A DNA stretch of 64,000 bases from Deinococcus ficus (GTDB lineage Bacteria > Deinococcota > Deinococci > Deinococcales > Deinococcaceae), in the NCBI RefSeq assembly GCF_003444775.1, contig NZ_CP021081.1:670001-734000 (forward strand). The letters are read 5' to 3'. Both the position numbers and the translations under genes were made by a program. The notes under the pieces were generated by a model. It saw nothing but the letters and a program-made list of their open reading frames with translations, was not told the origin of the DNA and did no database searches. Of the stretch, positions 18,847 to 28,811 are shown in pieces (within the stretch, counting starts at the first letter, position 1; every line of letters starts with the position of its first letter).

Positions 18847-20400
18847 GTGCTGACCGGCTCCCTCCTGAACAGTGAACTGGCGACCGAACTGCGGCTCGCC
18901 TTCGACGACGACCGAGATGCCGAGACGTTCCTGCTGCGCCTGGACCGGCACGGCCCGGAACTCGTCCATCACCTCGGCGCCGTGTACGGCCCCCTGGCCC
19001 CCGCACTGCTGGACGGCCTGATCGAATCACTGCTGCACGCCACGCACGCCCGCCTGCCCGACCTGCGCCGCCTGGACGAGACCCGCCTGCTGCGCCCCGA
19101 CCACTGGCAGCGCCCGGACCAGCTGGGGTACGCCGCGCCCGCCCACCGCCTGGGCGGCATCCTCGCGGACGTGCGCGGCCACGCCGCGTACCTGCACCAG
19201 CTGGGCGTGACCTACCTGCACCTGCACGGCGTTCTGGGCCACGAGGGCGGGCAGGCCGGCGACCACCGCGCCGTGCACCCCGCCCTGGGCACCCTGGACG
19301 ACCTGAGCGCTCTGGCCCGCGACCTGCGCGCCCAGGGCATCAGCCTGGGCGTGGACGTCACCCTGGATTGCATTCCCGCCGCGCACGCCTGGGCTGCCCA
19401 GGCCGCGCAGGGCAACGCCCGGCGGCAGGCCATGCTGACCGGCGACGCCGCCGGGGACGGCACGCAGGCCCTGAACTGGGGCACCGCCGCCGTGTTCCGC
19501 GAAACGCTGGACGCCCTGCTGGACCTCGCCAACCGCGGCGTGGAGGTCCTGAATCTGCGCGGCTGGCAGCACCTGCACACCCCCCGCCCGGACGACCGCC
19601 CGGCCCTGCTGCACGCCCTGCGCTCCGCCCTGCTGGTCGTCGCCCCGGCCCTCAGCATCCGCCTGGACGCCCCCGATCCCGGCTACGCGGCCCTCGGCAC
19701 CCGCGACCACAGCGGCCTCCTCAGCGACCTGCTGGACTTCCCGGTCCTGACCGGCCCCGTCTGGGTCGCCCTGCACGGGCACGACACCAGCGCCCTGGCC
19801 GCGGCGCTGAACGCCGTGCCCCCCCGGCCCGCCCGCCTCACCTGGCTGCCCCGCCTGCGGGACCAGGACGGCCGCACCGCCGCCGACCTCACCGGCCTGC
19901 ACGCCGCCGCCACCCGCGGCGACGACCAGGACACCGACCGCGCCCTGCGCCGCCTGAACCTCCTGCACGCCCTGATTCTGGGCTTCGGCGGCGTGCCCCT
20001 GCTCAGCATGGGCGACGAGATGGCCCTCACCGAAGCGCACATGGACTGGACCCAGGCCGAAGCCGCCCGCGACGACATCCTCACCCCCTCCGGCCGCGCC
20101 TACGCCTGGACGCAGCGCATGGTCCAGGCCCGCGCCGCGACCCCCCACCTGCACGCGGGCGCCGGTACCCGCGCCGCCCCCAGCCCGGACGCCCGCGTGC
20201 TGCTGCTGCGCCGCGACACCCCGCACGGCCCCATGCTCGGCGTGTACAACTTCAGCCCCGACCGCATCCCCCTGAACCCCGCCACGCTGCGCGAGCACCT
20301 GGGCGACCGCGCCGAGGACCGCCTGAACGGCGGCACCCTGGGCTTCACCCGCCCCGTGAACCTCGACCCCTACGCCGCCCTGTGGCTCACCCAGCCCTGA
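18847..20400 (+). CDS. Catalytically degenerate amylosucrase-like protein (GH13 relative)
   Basis: 517 residues that follow amylosucrase (GH13_4) closely in parts: LLRLDRHGPELVHHLGAVYG, the RPDHWQRPDQLGY segment, YLHQLGVTYLHLHGVLG, and LNWGTAAVFRETLDALLDLANRGVEVL. Key residues are gone. The nucleophile motif LRLDAV is LNLRGW (Asp to Arg238), the acid/base Glu position reads RLDAP (Asp274), NHT after strand 3 is DCI, and the HDD motif is altered. It is also about 120 residues shorter than amylosucrase. The frame is intact, so it is a maintained pseudoenzyme rather than a broken gene. It may bind glucan or sucrose. GTG start, leaderless. Confidence 0.75.
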   Translation: MLTGSLLNSELATELRLAFDDDRDAETFLLRLDRHGPELVHHLGAVYGPLAPALLDGLIESLLHATHARLPDLRRLDETRLLRPDHWQRPDQLGYAAPAHRLGGILADVRGHAAYLHQLGVTYLHLHGVLGHEGGQAGDHRAVHPALGTLDDLSALARDLRAQGISLGVDVTLDCIPAAHAWAAQAAQGNARRQAMLTGDAAGDGTQALNWGTAAVFRETLDALLDLANRGVEVLNLRGWQHLHTPRPDDRPALLHALRSALLVVAPALSIRLDAPDPGYAALGTRDHSGLLSDLLDFPVLTGPVWVALHGHDTSALAAALNAVPPRPARLTWLPRLRDQDGRTAADLTGLHAAATRGDDQDTDRALRRLNLLHALILGFGGVPLLSMGDEMALTEAHMDWTQAEAARDDILTPSGRAYAWTQRMVQARAATPHLHAGAGTRAAPSPDARVLLLRRDTPHGPMLGVYNFSPDRIPLNPATLREHLGDRAEDRLNGGTLGFTRPVNLDPYAALWLTQP

Positions 20401-20454
20401 CCGGGTAGGCCAGGTGGCGGAGGACCACCGTTTTTCACGTACCCTCGGGCAAAT

Positions 20455-20508
20455 GTGACCGCACGTCCCACTGCGCAACCCCGGAACAGACCGTTCCGGG
20501 GCGGTCAC
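20455..20508 (+). promoter_or_regulatory. Structured leader, nested stems upstream of a small ORF
   Basis: An outer 8-bp stem (GTGACCGC 20455-20462 with GCGGTCAC 20501-20508) encloses a perfect 9-bp hairpin (20479-20487 with 20493-20501, loop AGACC). It ends just before the SD of the ORF at 20520. Possible 5' leader of the acetyltransferase transcript. Confidence 0.4.
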
Positions 20509-20519
20509 CTGGAGGTCCC

Positions 20520-20657
20520 ATGAACCACAACCACATGACCTGCCCCCCATCCGCCCGCCTCCCGGTCACCGGTCCCTGCCCGGTGACCCGCCCCACGAGG
20601 TCACCCCTTGAACCACGAATTCACCGTCCGGCCCGCCACCCTCGCCACTCTCCCTGA
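20520..20657 (+). CDS. Possible 45-codon leader peptide
   Basis: ATG with a perfect GGAGG seven bases upstream, reading MNHNHMTCPPSARLPVTG..., 45 codons, Pro/Arg/Thr-rich. It runs across the hairpin at 20564-20588 and past the TTG start of the downstream acetyltransferase in another frame. No protein family. Translation would unfold the hairpin, as in attenuation leaders. It could equally be a chance ORF in GC-rich DNA. Confidence 0.3.
   Translation: MNHNHMTCPPSARLPVTGPCPVTRPTRSPLEPRIHRPARHPRHSP
20564..20605 (+). promoter_or_regulatory. Hairpin with alternative pairings over the acetyltransferase SD region
   Basis: GGTCACCGG (20564-20572) pairs perfectly with CCGGTGACC (20580-20588). The same GGTGACC can instead pair with GGTCACC at 20599-20605, which covers the region just before the TTG start. 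GGTCACC/GGTGACC words recur five times between 20455 and 20605, so mutually exclusive structures are possible. Confidence 0.4.
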
Positions 20658-21426
20658 CGTGCACGCCCTGCTGCCCGACCCGCAGGACCGTGAACGCCGC
20701 ACCGCCGACACCCGCCAGCGCATCGAGGACGGCAGGCTCAGCCCGGAGCAATTCCTGATCCTCCGCACCGACCGTGGGGTGGAGGGCGTGGCCCTGATCA
20801 GCCATGCGCCGTATTTCCCCGCCTTTCCCCAGGTTCGCCCGGACACGACGGATACGGCCCTCAGCGGCTTTCTCACTGAGCTGTACGCCCGCACCCCGCC
20901 CGGGAAAACGCTGGTCCTGCAGGACGACCGCTTTCCCCTCCGGGCCGAACTGGCGCAGGCCGCAGGCTGGCAGCCGGACGGCGCAGGGGCGCACGTCATG
21001 TACCAGACGGACCTGACCGCCCGCCCGTACAGCCAGGACCCGCACATCACGGAGTACCCGCACGGCACCGAATGGCCCCAGGCGGTCCGCGACCTGATGA
21101 CCCGCCTGGGCCGGGCCGACTGGGAATCCTCGGAAGGCTGGACCCTGGTCAGCGTGCCGGATGACGCCGGCCACCCTGCGGGGCTGGCCGCGTCCGGCCC
21201 AGGCGGGCGTCCCGGGGAGATCAGCGTGAACATGCTCGGCGTCCGGCCCGACCAGCGCGGCCGGGGGCTGGGGCGGCGCCTGGAGGAACACCTGTTTGCC
21301 CGCGCCCTTCCCGCGTTCACGCGCCATGCGGGCGGCACGGACGCCAGCAACCATCCCATGCGCCGGATTCTGGAAGGCCTGGGTAGTCAGCTCGTCGCCA
21401 CGCAGCTGTACTTCACGCGACCTTGA
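20608..21426 (+). CDS. GNAT family N-acetyltransferase
   Basis: 272 residues. The acetyl-CoA binding loop is VRPDQRGRGLGRRLEEHLF (about residues 213-231), near the C-terminus, after a diverged N-terminal half that may be a second GNAT-like domain. It starts at TTG (LNHEFTVRPATL), with a weak GAGG upstream and the hairpin leader described above. Distinct from the three tandem copies at 13-16 kb. Acceptor substrate unknown. Its stop overlaps the -35 of the ribosomal protein promoter. Confidence 0.75.
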   Translation: MNHEFTVRPATLATLPDVHALLPDPQDRERRTADTRQRIEDGRLSPEQFLILRTDRGVEGVALISHAPYFPAFPQVRPDTTDTALSGFLTELYARTPPGKTLVLQDDRFPLRAELAQAAGWQPDGAGAHVMYQTDLTARPYSQDPHITEYPHGTEWPQAVRDLMTRLGRADWESSEGWTLVSVPDDAGHPAGLAASGPGGRPGEISVNMLGVRPDQRGRGLGRRLEEHLFARALPAFTRHAGGTDASNHPMRRILEGLGSQLVATQLYFTRP

Positions 21427-21452
21427 CCCTGGCTCGTCGGGTCGCGTAAACT
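21423..21452 (+). promoter_or_regulatory. Promoter of rpmI-rplT
   Basis: -35 TTGACC (21423-21428), 18-bp spacer, -10 TAAACT (21447-21452). The -35 overlaps the stop codon of the upstream acetyltransferase. A leader of about 105 nt follows before rpmI, in which CCCC at 21516 can pair with GGGG near 21536. It could host autoregulation by L20, known for this operon elsewhere, but no specific L20 site is identified. Confidence 0.65.
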
Positions 21453-21566
21453 CTTTTCTTGGTCAAGTGGGACCGGGCAACCAACGGCCTTGAGCATGCA
21501 GGCGGCCCGATACCCCAGACAGAAGCCCCCAGACCGGGGTGCGACTGGACTACGAAGGAGGGCCTC

Positions 21567-21767
<201 letters not shown>

Positions 21768-21770
21768 ACC

Positions 21771-22124
<354 letters not shown>

Positions 22125-22146
22125 CCCCCGGGCTCACGCCCACCGA

Positions 22147-22171
22147 ACCGCCCCCACGTGGGGCGGTTTTT
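22147..22171 (+). terminator. Intrinsic terminator of rpmI-rplT
   Basis: 8-bp stem ACCGCCCC (22147-22154) with GGGGCGGT (22160-22167), loop CACGT, followed by a run of five T. Confidence 0.85.
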
Positions 22172-22231
22172 GTTGGACATGGAGATGGGGCCGGGGCAGC
22201 GGGTAGAGACCTGTTGCCGTGGGACACCAGG

Positions 22232-22263
22232 AAAAAGGACCGCCCGGGCAGCGGGGCGGTCCT
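22232..22263 (-). terminator. Intrinsic terminator of the GntR gene
   Basis: Perfect 10-bp stem (22236-22245 with 22254-22263). Read on the minus strand it is followed by five T, so it ends the regulator gene's transcript. Confidence 0.75.
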
Positions 22264-22278
22264 TCTGCTGGCGGAAGC

Positions 22279-22971
22279 TCAGGGTTCGAAGGTGTCTTGG
22301 AAGGCGTAACGGTCGCCGCGCACCCAGTAGTTCACGTAACTGGCGCGGGTCTGACCGCTGTACGTGGTGCGGCGCAGCAGGAAGGCGGCGGTGCCGACCG
22401 GGACGCGCAGCAGGTCAGCTTCCTCCTGACGGAGGTTCACGGCTTCCAGGTTCTGCTCCACGCGGGCGAGCGGCACGCCGAGAGCGACCATCGTCTCGTG
22501 GATGCTTTCGGCGCTGAGGTTGTGGTCCAGTAGGCTGGGGACCAGCGCGGCGTTGATGTAGCGCTTCTCGATGACCAGGGCCTCGTCGCCGGCGGTGCGC
22601 AGGCGGTGCACGAAGATCACCGGGTCGCCCGGCTGGATCTGCAGGACCACAGCGATTTCGGGGGTGGCTTCGATCTGCATGGCGCGCAGCACGGTGGTGC
22701 GGTGGTCGGGGTGGCGGGCCCATTCCTTGAAGGGCCGCACGCGGAACATGCCCTGCCGGAAGCGTTTGCCAGTGGGGAAGGTGCCGGCGCCCTGCACGCG
22801 GTACACGTAGCCTTCGCGTTCGAGTTCGTCGATGGCGCGGCGGGCGGTCATGCGGGAGACCTCGAATTCGCGGGCCAGTTGCGGTTCACTGGGCAGCGGC
22901 AGACCTTCCGTGTAGTGGCCGCCCAGCAGGCGGTCTTTCAGGGTGGTCTTGATGAGCGGGTACTTCGCCAT
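22279..22971 (-). CDS. GntR/HutC-family transcriptional regulator
   Basis: 230 residues. The N-terminal winged helix-turn-helix (about 1-70) has LPSEPQLAREFEVSRMTARRAIDELEREGYV and a wing VQGAGTFP. The C-terminal UTRA ligand domain (about 85-230) includes PVIFVHRLR, EKRYINAALVP and RRTTYSGQTRASYVNYW. HutC-subfamily proteins bind TCTAGA-like palindromes and respond to sugars or amino acids (NagR and DasR respond to GlcN derivatives). Two such palindromes lie at 24.2 kb before the acetate permease operon, but no direct link is shown. SD GGAGG before the ATG. Confidence 0.9.
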   Translation of the reverse strand: MAKYPLIKTTLKDRLLGGHYTEGLPLPSEPQLAREFEVSRMTARRAIDELEREGYVYRVQGAGTFPTGKRFRQGMFRVRPFKEWARHPDHRTTVLRAMQIEATPEIAVVLQIQPGDPVIFVHRLRTAGDEALVIEKRYINAALVPSLLDHNLSAESIHETMVALGVPLARVEQNLEAVNLRQEEADLLRVPVGTAAFLLRRTTYSGQTRASYVNYWVRGDRYAFQDTFEP

Positions 22972-23043
22972 GTTCCCTCCAGGTCAGGCCATGAATCGCG
23001 CGGAACCGGGTGGCGCGCCTGGGCACGCCTTGATCTGCCGTTC

Positions 23044-23072
23044 ATCTTAGGCGTGTGTGACGCCGGGCACAA
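23044..23072 (-). promoter_or_regulatory. Promoter of the GntR gene
   Basis: -35 TTGTGC (23067-23072) and -10 TAAGAT (23044-23049) on the minus strand with a 17-bp spacer, about 70 bp upstream of the ATG. Confidence 0.55.
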
Positions 23073-23113
23073 CCACTGGACGGGCTGTCACGGCAGCGGG
23101 AACGCGGGTGGCC

Positions 23114-24118
<1,005 letters not shown>

Positions 24119-24124
24119 TCGCAC

Positions 24125-24130
24125 AGCATA
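24125..24130 (-). promoter_or_regulatory. moaA: -10 element of leaderless moaA
   Basis: TATGCT on the minus strand, 6 nt before the ATG at 24118. Confidence 0.5.
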
Positions 24131-24213
24131 GCCATCCTGCGGCGGCCCGCAGAGACAAGGGTCCCTATTTGGGTTTGCTGGTGCCTGAATCGGGCGGCCC
24201 TGTCTGAAGCGAG

Positions 24214-24225
24214 GTATCTAGACAT
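24214..24225 (+). promoter_or_regulatory. TCTAGA palindrome 1 (HutC/GntR-type operator candidate)
   Basis: GTATCTAGACAT: core ATCTAGAC at 24216-24223. Its centre is 42 bp, or four helical turns, from palindrome 2. Confidence 0.4.
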
Positions 24226-24255
24226 TTGAATCCCCGCATCCTTTCTCCCCCTTTC

Positions 24256-24267
24256 TTGTCTAGACGG
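24256..24267 (+). promoter_or_regulatory. TCTAGA palindrome 2 (HutC/GntR-type operator candidate)
   Basis: TTGTCTAGACGG with perfect core GTCTAGAC (24258-24265). It overlaps the candidate -35 of the DUF485-actP operon. The core equals the centre of known DasR/NagR-type sites. Confidence 0.45.
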
Positions 24268-24460
24268 ATGGTAGACCGGATTCTGTTACTGCCCGGCGGA
24301 CCTCTTGCCAGCCCGCGCGGCCAGCCCCTACCCTGCACGTGACCACAAAGCACAAGGATTGCTGCAGGCCCGCGTGTTTCCCGCAGGACGACACCCGCCT
24401 CACTGGACGCGCCGTTCAGTGCCCTCCCGGCCCACCCGGCCGCTCCCCAGGAGGTCCACC

Positions 24461-24742
24461 ATGACAGCCCACTCCCCCACCCGGAACGCGGCCTACGCAC
24501 GCCTGATCGCCGCCCGGAACAGCTTCACCGTCACCATGACGGTCACGTTCCTGGCGCTGTACCTGCTGCTGCCGCTGCTCGCCGGGTACAACCGCCCCCT
24601 GATGGCCACCAAGGTCATGGGCAACATCACCTTCGGGTACGTGCTTGCGTTCCTGGAATTCATCATGGGCTGGGCCATGGCCTGGATCTACGTCGTGAAG
24701 GCCCGCGAATTCGACCGGCTGGCCGAGGAGGCCCGCGCGTGA
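24461..24742 (+). CDS. DUF485 membrane protein, acetate permease partner
   Basis: 93-residue DUF485 (YjcH-like) protein with two hydrophobic helices (about residues 24-42 and 55-80) and the family features [18 protein letters not shown] and [17 protein letters not shown]. It is almost always encoded before the acetate symporter ActP. AGGAGG lies before the ATG. It overlaps actP by 4 bp (GTGA), so the two are translationally coupled. Its own role is not established. Confidence 0.88.
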   Translation: MTAHSPTRNAAYARLIAARNSFTVTMTVTFLALYLLLPLLAGYNRPLMATKVMGNITFGYVLAFLEFIMGWAMAWIYVVKAREFDRLAEEARA

Positions 24743-26325
24743 CCTTCCTGCTCGCTGCGATCATCGTTGCCATCACCCTGGGCGTCACCTTCTGGGCCAG
24801 CAAACGCAACACCAGCGCCAGCGACTTCTACGTCGCGGGCGGCAAGATCAGCGCCACGCAGAACGGCATCGCCATCGCCGGGGACTACATGAGCGCCGCG
24901 TCCTTCCTGGGCATCACCGGCCTGATCGCCCTGAACGGCTACGACGGCTTCATGTACTCGGTCGGGTGGTTCATCGCGTACCTCACGGTGCTGTTCATCG
25001 TGGCCGAACCCCTGCGCAACCTGGGCAAGTACACCCTGGCCGACATGCTCGTGTACCGCCTGAAAGACCCCCGCGTGCGCTTCTACGCGGCCTTTTCCAC
25101 CATCACCATCAGCACCTTCTACATGATCGCGCAGGTGGTCGGCGCCGGCAGCCTGATCAGCCTGCTGTCCGGCAACGCCATCCGTCCCGAACTCGCCATT
25201 CCGCTGGTGGGCGTGCTGATGATCGTGTACGTCGTGATCGGCGGGATGCTCGCCACCACCTGGGTGCAGATCATCAAGGCCATGCTGCTGATGTTCGCCA
25301 CCATCGTCATGACCGTCCTGATCCTCGCCCGGTTCGGGTTCTCGTTCAGCAACCTGCTCGGGCAGGTCGAGGCGAGAAACGGCGCGGAATTCCTCGGCAG
25401 CGGCGTGAAGTACACCAAACCCCTGGAACTGATCAGCCTGTGCCTGGCGCTGGTGCTCGGCACCGCCGGCCTGCCGCACATCCTGGTGCGCTTCTTCACC
25501 GTGCCCACCGCGCAGGACGCCCGCAAGAGCGTCGTGTGGGCCATGGTCCTGATCGGTGCGTTCTACGTCATGACGGCGTTCATGGGCAACGCCGCCAACG
25601 TCCTGCTCGGTAAGGAGGCCATCACCGAGGCGAACGCCGCCGGCAACATGGCCGCGCCCATGCTCGCCCAGGCCCTCGGGGGCGGCGCCGGCACCGTCGG
25701 CGGGGAGTTCGGGCTGGCGTTCGTGACGGCCGTGGCCTTCGCAACCATCCTGGCGGTCGTCGCGGGGCTCACCATCAGCGCCAGCACCAGCTTCACGCAC
25801 GACATCTACAACGGCGTCCTGAAAGGCGGGCAGGCCAGCGAAACGCAGCAGTTCAAGGTGGCGCGCATGGCGACCGTCGCCGTGGGCATCGCCGCGATCC
25901 TGCTGGGCCTGCTCGCCAAGAACCAGAACGTGGCGTTCCTGGTCGCGCTGGCCTTCGCCATCGCCGCCAGCGCCAACCTGCCCGTGATCCTGTACACGCT
26001 GTTCTGGCGGCGCTTCAACGCCAACGGCGCCATCTGGGGCATCGTGGGCGGCCTGGCCGTCACGCTGGCCCTGATCGCCGTGAGCCCCAACATCATGGGC
26101 GTGGACCCCCCGGAGAAGACCACCGGCCGCCACCCCATCCAGGCCCCGGCGATCTTCCCGCTGGAGAACCCCGGCATCGTCAGCATTCCCGCAGGCTTCG
26201 CGCTGGCCGCCCTGGGCGCCCTGATCGGCCGCCGCCGCGAGGACGACGACCGCGCCTTCGAGGAGATGCAGTACCGCGCCTACACCGGCGCCGGCGTGGA
26301 CGGCAGCGTCGCCGCGCACGACTGA
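24739..26325 (+). CDS. actP: Cation/acetate symporter
   Basis: 528-residue sodium:solute symporter (SSS) family transporter with about 13 helices. ActP features include [20 protein letters not shown] near the N-terminus, [11 protein letters not shown] (about 52-62), [15 protein letters not shown] (about 245-259) and SFTHDIYNG. It imports acetate and related short carboxylates, feeding acetyl-CoA synthetase encoded at 29.1 kb. GTG start overlapping the DUF485 gene. A strong bidirectional hairpin terminator follows. Confidence 0.95.
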   Translation: MTFLLAAIIVAITLGVTFWASKRNTSASDFYVAGGKISATQNGIAIAGDYMSAASFLGITGLIALNGYDGFMYSVGWFIAYLTVLFIVAEPLRNLGKYTLADMLVYRLKDPRVRFYAAFSTITISTFYMIAQVVGAGSLISLLSGNAIRPELAIPLVGVLMIVYVVIGGMLATTWVQIIKAMLLMFATIVMTVLILARFGFSFSNLLGQVEARNGAEFLGSGVKYTKPLELISLCLALVLGTAGLPHILVRFFTVPTAQDARKSVVWAMVLIGAFYVMTAFMGNAANVLLGKEAITEANAAGNMAAPMLAQALGGGAGTVGGEFGLAFVTAVAFATILAVVAGLTISASTSFTHDIYNGVLKGGQASETQQFKVARMATVAVGIAAILLGLLAKNQNVAFLVALAFAIAASANLPVILYTLFWRRFNANGAIWGIVGGLAVTLALIAVSPNIMGVDPPEKTTGRHPIQAPAIFPLENPGIVSIPAGFALAALGALIGRRREDDDRAFEEMQYRAYTGAGVDGSVAAHD

Positions 26326-26340
26326 ACCCCGCCACCCACC

Positions 26341-26367
26341 CGCGGCCCCCGGTCACCGGGGGCCGCG
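26341..26367. terminator. Bidirectional terminator between actP and the exonuclease gene
   Basis: 12-bp perfect stem (26341-26352 with 26356-26367) and a TCA loop, between converging genes. No long T-run. Confidence 0.65.
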
Positions 26368-26374
26368 GCCCTGT

Positions 26375-26986
26375 TCAGAACAGGCCGAACAGCCCGCTCC
26401 GGAAGCCGCTCAGGTGCGTCAGGTCCCGCACGGTGCGCACCCGGCCCCGCGCCTCCAGTTCGTGCGCCAGCACCAGGAACACCTGCGCCGTGATCAGCGC
26501 GTCCGCCAGGGCGTCGTGCTCGCCGTACACCGGCACGCCCAGCCGAGCGGCCAGGGCGCTCAGGGTGTACTCGTCGCGCCGGGCGGTCTGCGTGGTGCGG
26601 CCGTCCAGCGCCAGGGCCAGCATCAGCGTGTCCACCGTCGCGGCCGGCCGCACGCCCCAGCGTTTCAGGAACCCCAGTTCCAGCGCGGCGTAATGCGCGA
26701 CCAGCACCCGGCCGGTCAGGGCGGCGGCCAGCGCGCCCCGCAGGTCCGCTGTCGCCGGCGCCGCCTGCAGCAGGTCATGGCTCAGGCCGTGAATGGCGAC
26801 CGCCTCGTCCCGGAAGGGCCGGGTGGGCCGCACCCACTGCGCGAACGCGCCGTGCAGGTCCAGCGTGTCGCCGTGCAGCGGGACCAGCCCCACCTGCACC
26901 ACCTCGTCCCGGGCGGGGTTCATGCCGGTCGCCTCGAAATCCAGGGCGGTGAACGGCGCGGCCCGCCAGGGCACGTTCAGGTTCAC
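26375..26986 (-). CDS. DnaQ-like 3'-5' exonuclease
   Basis: 203-residue DEDDh exonuclease. Exo I is FTALDFEATGMNPARDEVV (Asp and Glu about residues 15 and 17), Exo II lies in LVAHYAALELGFLKRWG, and Exo III is HDALADALI (His-x4-Asp). It would remove 3' nucleotides from DNA or RNA. It is 25 bp downstream of the cNMP/CBS/DUF294 gene. This exonuclease-DUF294 pair sits beside actP and acs in many proteobacteria, and the reason is not known. GTG start at 26986, with a GTG at 26974 as an alternative. Confidence 0.88.
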   Translation of the reverse strand: MNLNVPWRAAPFTALDFEATGMNPARDEVVQVGLVPLHGDTLDLHGAFAQWVRPTRPFRDEAVAIHGLSHDLLQAAPATADLRGALAAALTGRVLVAHYAALELGFLKRWGVRPAATVDTLMLALALDGRTTQTARRDEYTLSALAARLGVPVYGEHDALADALITAQVFLVLAHELEARGRVRTVRDLTHLSGFRSGLFGLF

Positions 26987-27011
26987 GCAGCCCGCCCGGA
27001 CGCGGACGCCC

Positions 27012-28811
27012 TCACAGGGGCCCGCCGGTCTGGGCGGCCAGGGTGGCCTGCACCCGGCCGATCAGCTTGAACACCTCCCGCAGGTGCACCTCCTGCGGCC
27101 CGCCCAGGTCGGCGAGCGGCACGCGGTTGCCGGGCGTCTCCCCGCGCTCCAGCTGCGCGGTCTGGTGCGCGAGGCGCAGGTCCAGCAGGTACGCGTAGGC
27201 GCCCAGCAGGTCCGCGCGGGTGTCCGGGTGCAGGAATCCCGCGCCGCTGCCCGGGCCGAGGCGCACGAAGGTGCTCGCCCCGGCCTCCCCGGCGTGCAGC
27301 GCCTGAAGCCGCGCCAGGTCGATGATTCGTGCCAGGCCCTGCACCTTGAGGTCCAGCGCGTGGTCCTGCCCGGTGTGCAGGCGCCCCAGGAAGCCCAGCG
27401 GGGGCCGCTGGCTCACCGCGAGGCGCGTGAGGTGGTCCATGAATGCCGGCTCATGGCGCGCCGACAGGCGCACGCGCAGGCCCTCGCTGACGTCCAGGTC
27501 CCCGGCCACCACCCGCGGATCGAAGTAGATGGTCACGTTCAGCAGCGCCTGCGGGTCCGGCACCCGGAACCACGCCCGCAGCTGCGCGGCGTACTCCTCA
27601 CGGGTCCACAGGTGGTTCGAGGCCAGCACCCCGCCGTCGCACGGGGGCAGGCCCGCGTGGGCGAGCAGCGCCTCCACGCCCCGCGCCAGGGCCTGGAAGT
27701 ACGGGCGGTGCTCGGGGGACTGAATCAGCAGGTGGTGGTCCTGGTCCGGGTTCAGGCCGCTCTCGCGCCGCGCCAGGCTGCCCAGCAGCACCCACGCGAA
27801 GGGCCCGGGCGCCGCGCCCCACTCGCCGCGCAGCTCCGCCTGCGTGAGCTCCAGGGCGCGGCGGTACAGGGCGTCGTAGGCGTAGCTGACCTGCCGGGCG
27901 ATCGCCTCGGCCTTCTGTCCGCTGCGATACAGGTGCGACGCCCGCGCTGGCAGGCTCCGCGCGAGCCGCACGAGCGTCCCGGCGTCCGGGGCGTCCAGCA
28001 GGTCCGGGACCACGAACCCCAGCCCGCGCGTCTGCAGCCGCAGCAGGTCGGCGGTGCCGAGCATGCCCACCAGTTCCGCGCCGCGCACCAGCGGCAGGTG
28101 CCGGACGTTGTGCCGGAACATCAGGTTCAGCGCCGACACCGCCGTGATGTCCTCCGGGGCGGTGCGGGCCGGCGCGCTCATCACCTCGCGCACCGGGGTG
28201 GTGGGCGGCAGGCCGCCGGCCAGCACGCGGTTGCGCAGGTCCTTGTCGGTGATGATCCCGTACTGCCCCGGCCCGTGCGTGTCCTGAAGGTCCACCATCA
28301 GGCTGCTGACGCGCCGGTCGCGCATGCGCGTGGCGGCCTCCTGCACGCTGGCGTCCGGCGGGACCAGGACGGGCGGCTGCATGATCTCGCTGACCGGCAC
28401 GCGGCTCAGGTCCGCGCCGGTGTCGGCGCCCAGGTCCGGGGCGCTCAGGCGCTCCGAGAGCTGCGCGCTGAGGAACGCGTGCAGGGCAGGGTGGTTCAGC
28501 CACTCGCCGGCCCGCTCCGGGGGCAGCACGTACAGCCAGGCGTCGGTGGTGGCCTGCGCCGTGCCGACCCGCACGCCGCCGCCCAGGGTGTCGCCCTGCG
28601 CGTAATGCTCGCCGTTCAGGTCCACCGCGCCGCGCCGGATCACGAACAGCCCGCCGGTCACGTCAAAGGCGCTGCCGCGGGGGCGGTACACGACCTGCAG
28701 GGCGCGCACCAGGCGGTCCAGGGTGGGGGTGTCCAGGGTGCGGAAGGGCGGGTAGCGTTTCAGGAAGCGTTCGTGGTCGTGCAGGCCGACCTGGGCGGCA
28801 GGACCGAGCAT
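27012..28811 (-). CDS. cNMP-binding/CBS/DUF294 nucleotidyltransferase signalling protein
   Basis: 599 residues with four parts: a cyclic-nucleotide-binding-like domain (about 10-130), two CBS motifs (about 155-270, VSEIMQPPVLVPPDASV... and VREVMSAPARTAPED), a DUF294 GlnD-like nucleotidyltransferase domain (about 345-440, LGSLARRESGLNPDQDHHLL) and DUF294_C. Such proteins are thought to be ligand-regulated nucleotidyltransferases, but no reaction is proven. Encoded divergently from acs, upstream of the exonuclease. It probably senses adenylate or cyclic nucleotides linked to acetate metabolism (inference). Confidence 0.88.
   Translation of the reverse strand: MLGPAAQVGLHDHERFLKRYPPFRTLDTPTLDRLVRALQVVYRPRGSAFDVTGGLFVIRRGAVDLNGEHYAQGDTLGGGVRVGTAQATTDAWLYVLPPERAGEWLNHPALHAFLSAQLSERLSAPDLGADTGADLSRVPVSEIMQPPVLVPPDASVQEAATRMRDRRVSSLMVDLQDTHGPGQYGIITDKDLRNRVLAGGLPPTTPVREVMSAPARTAPEDITAVSALNLMFRHNVRHLPLVRGAELVGMLGTADLLRLQTRGLGFVVPDLLDAPDAGTLVRLARSLPARASHLYRSGQKAEAIARQVSYAYDALYRRALELTQAELRGEWGAAPGPFAWVLLGSLARRESGLNPDQDHHLLIQSPEHRPYFQALARGVEALLAHAGLPPCDGGVLASNHLWTREEYAAQLRAWFRVPDPQALLNVTIYFDPRVVAGDLDVSEGLRVRLSARHEPAFMDHLTRLAVSQRPPLGFLGRLHTGQDHALDLKVQGLARIIDLARLQALHAGEAGASTFVRLGPGSGAGFLHPDTRADLLGAYAYLLDLRLAHQTAQLERGETPGNRVPLADLGGPQEVHLREVFKLIGRVQATLAAQTGGPL

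Larger units (their letters stand above)
24119..24460 (+). promoter_or_regulatory. 342-bp regulatory interval before the acetate permease operon
   Basis: Gene-free. It holds the moaA leaderless -10 (24125-24130, minus strand), two TCTAGA-centred palindromes (see separate entries), a candidate plus-strand promoter (-35 TTGTCT 24256-24261, 17 bp, -10 GATTCT 24279-24284), and a GC-rich leader ending in the strong SD AGGAGG at 24449. It is locally AT-richer than its surroundings. Confidence 0.5.
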
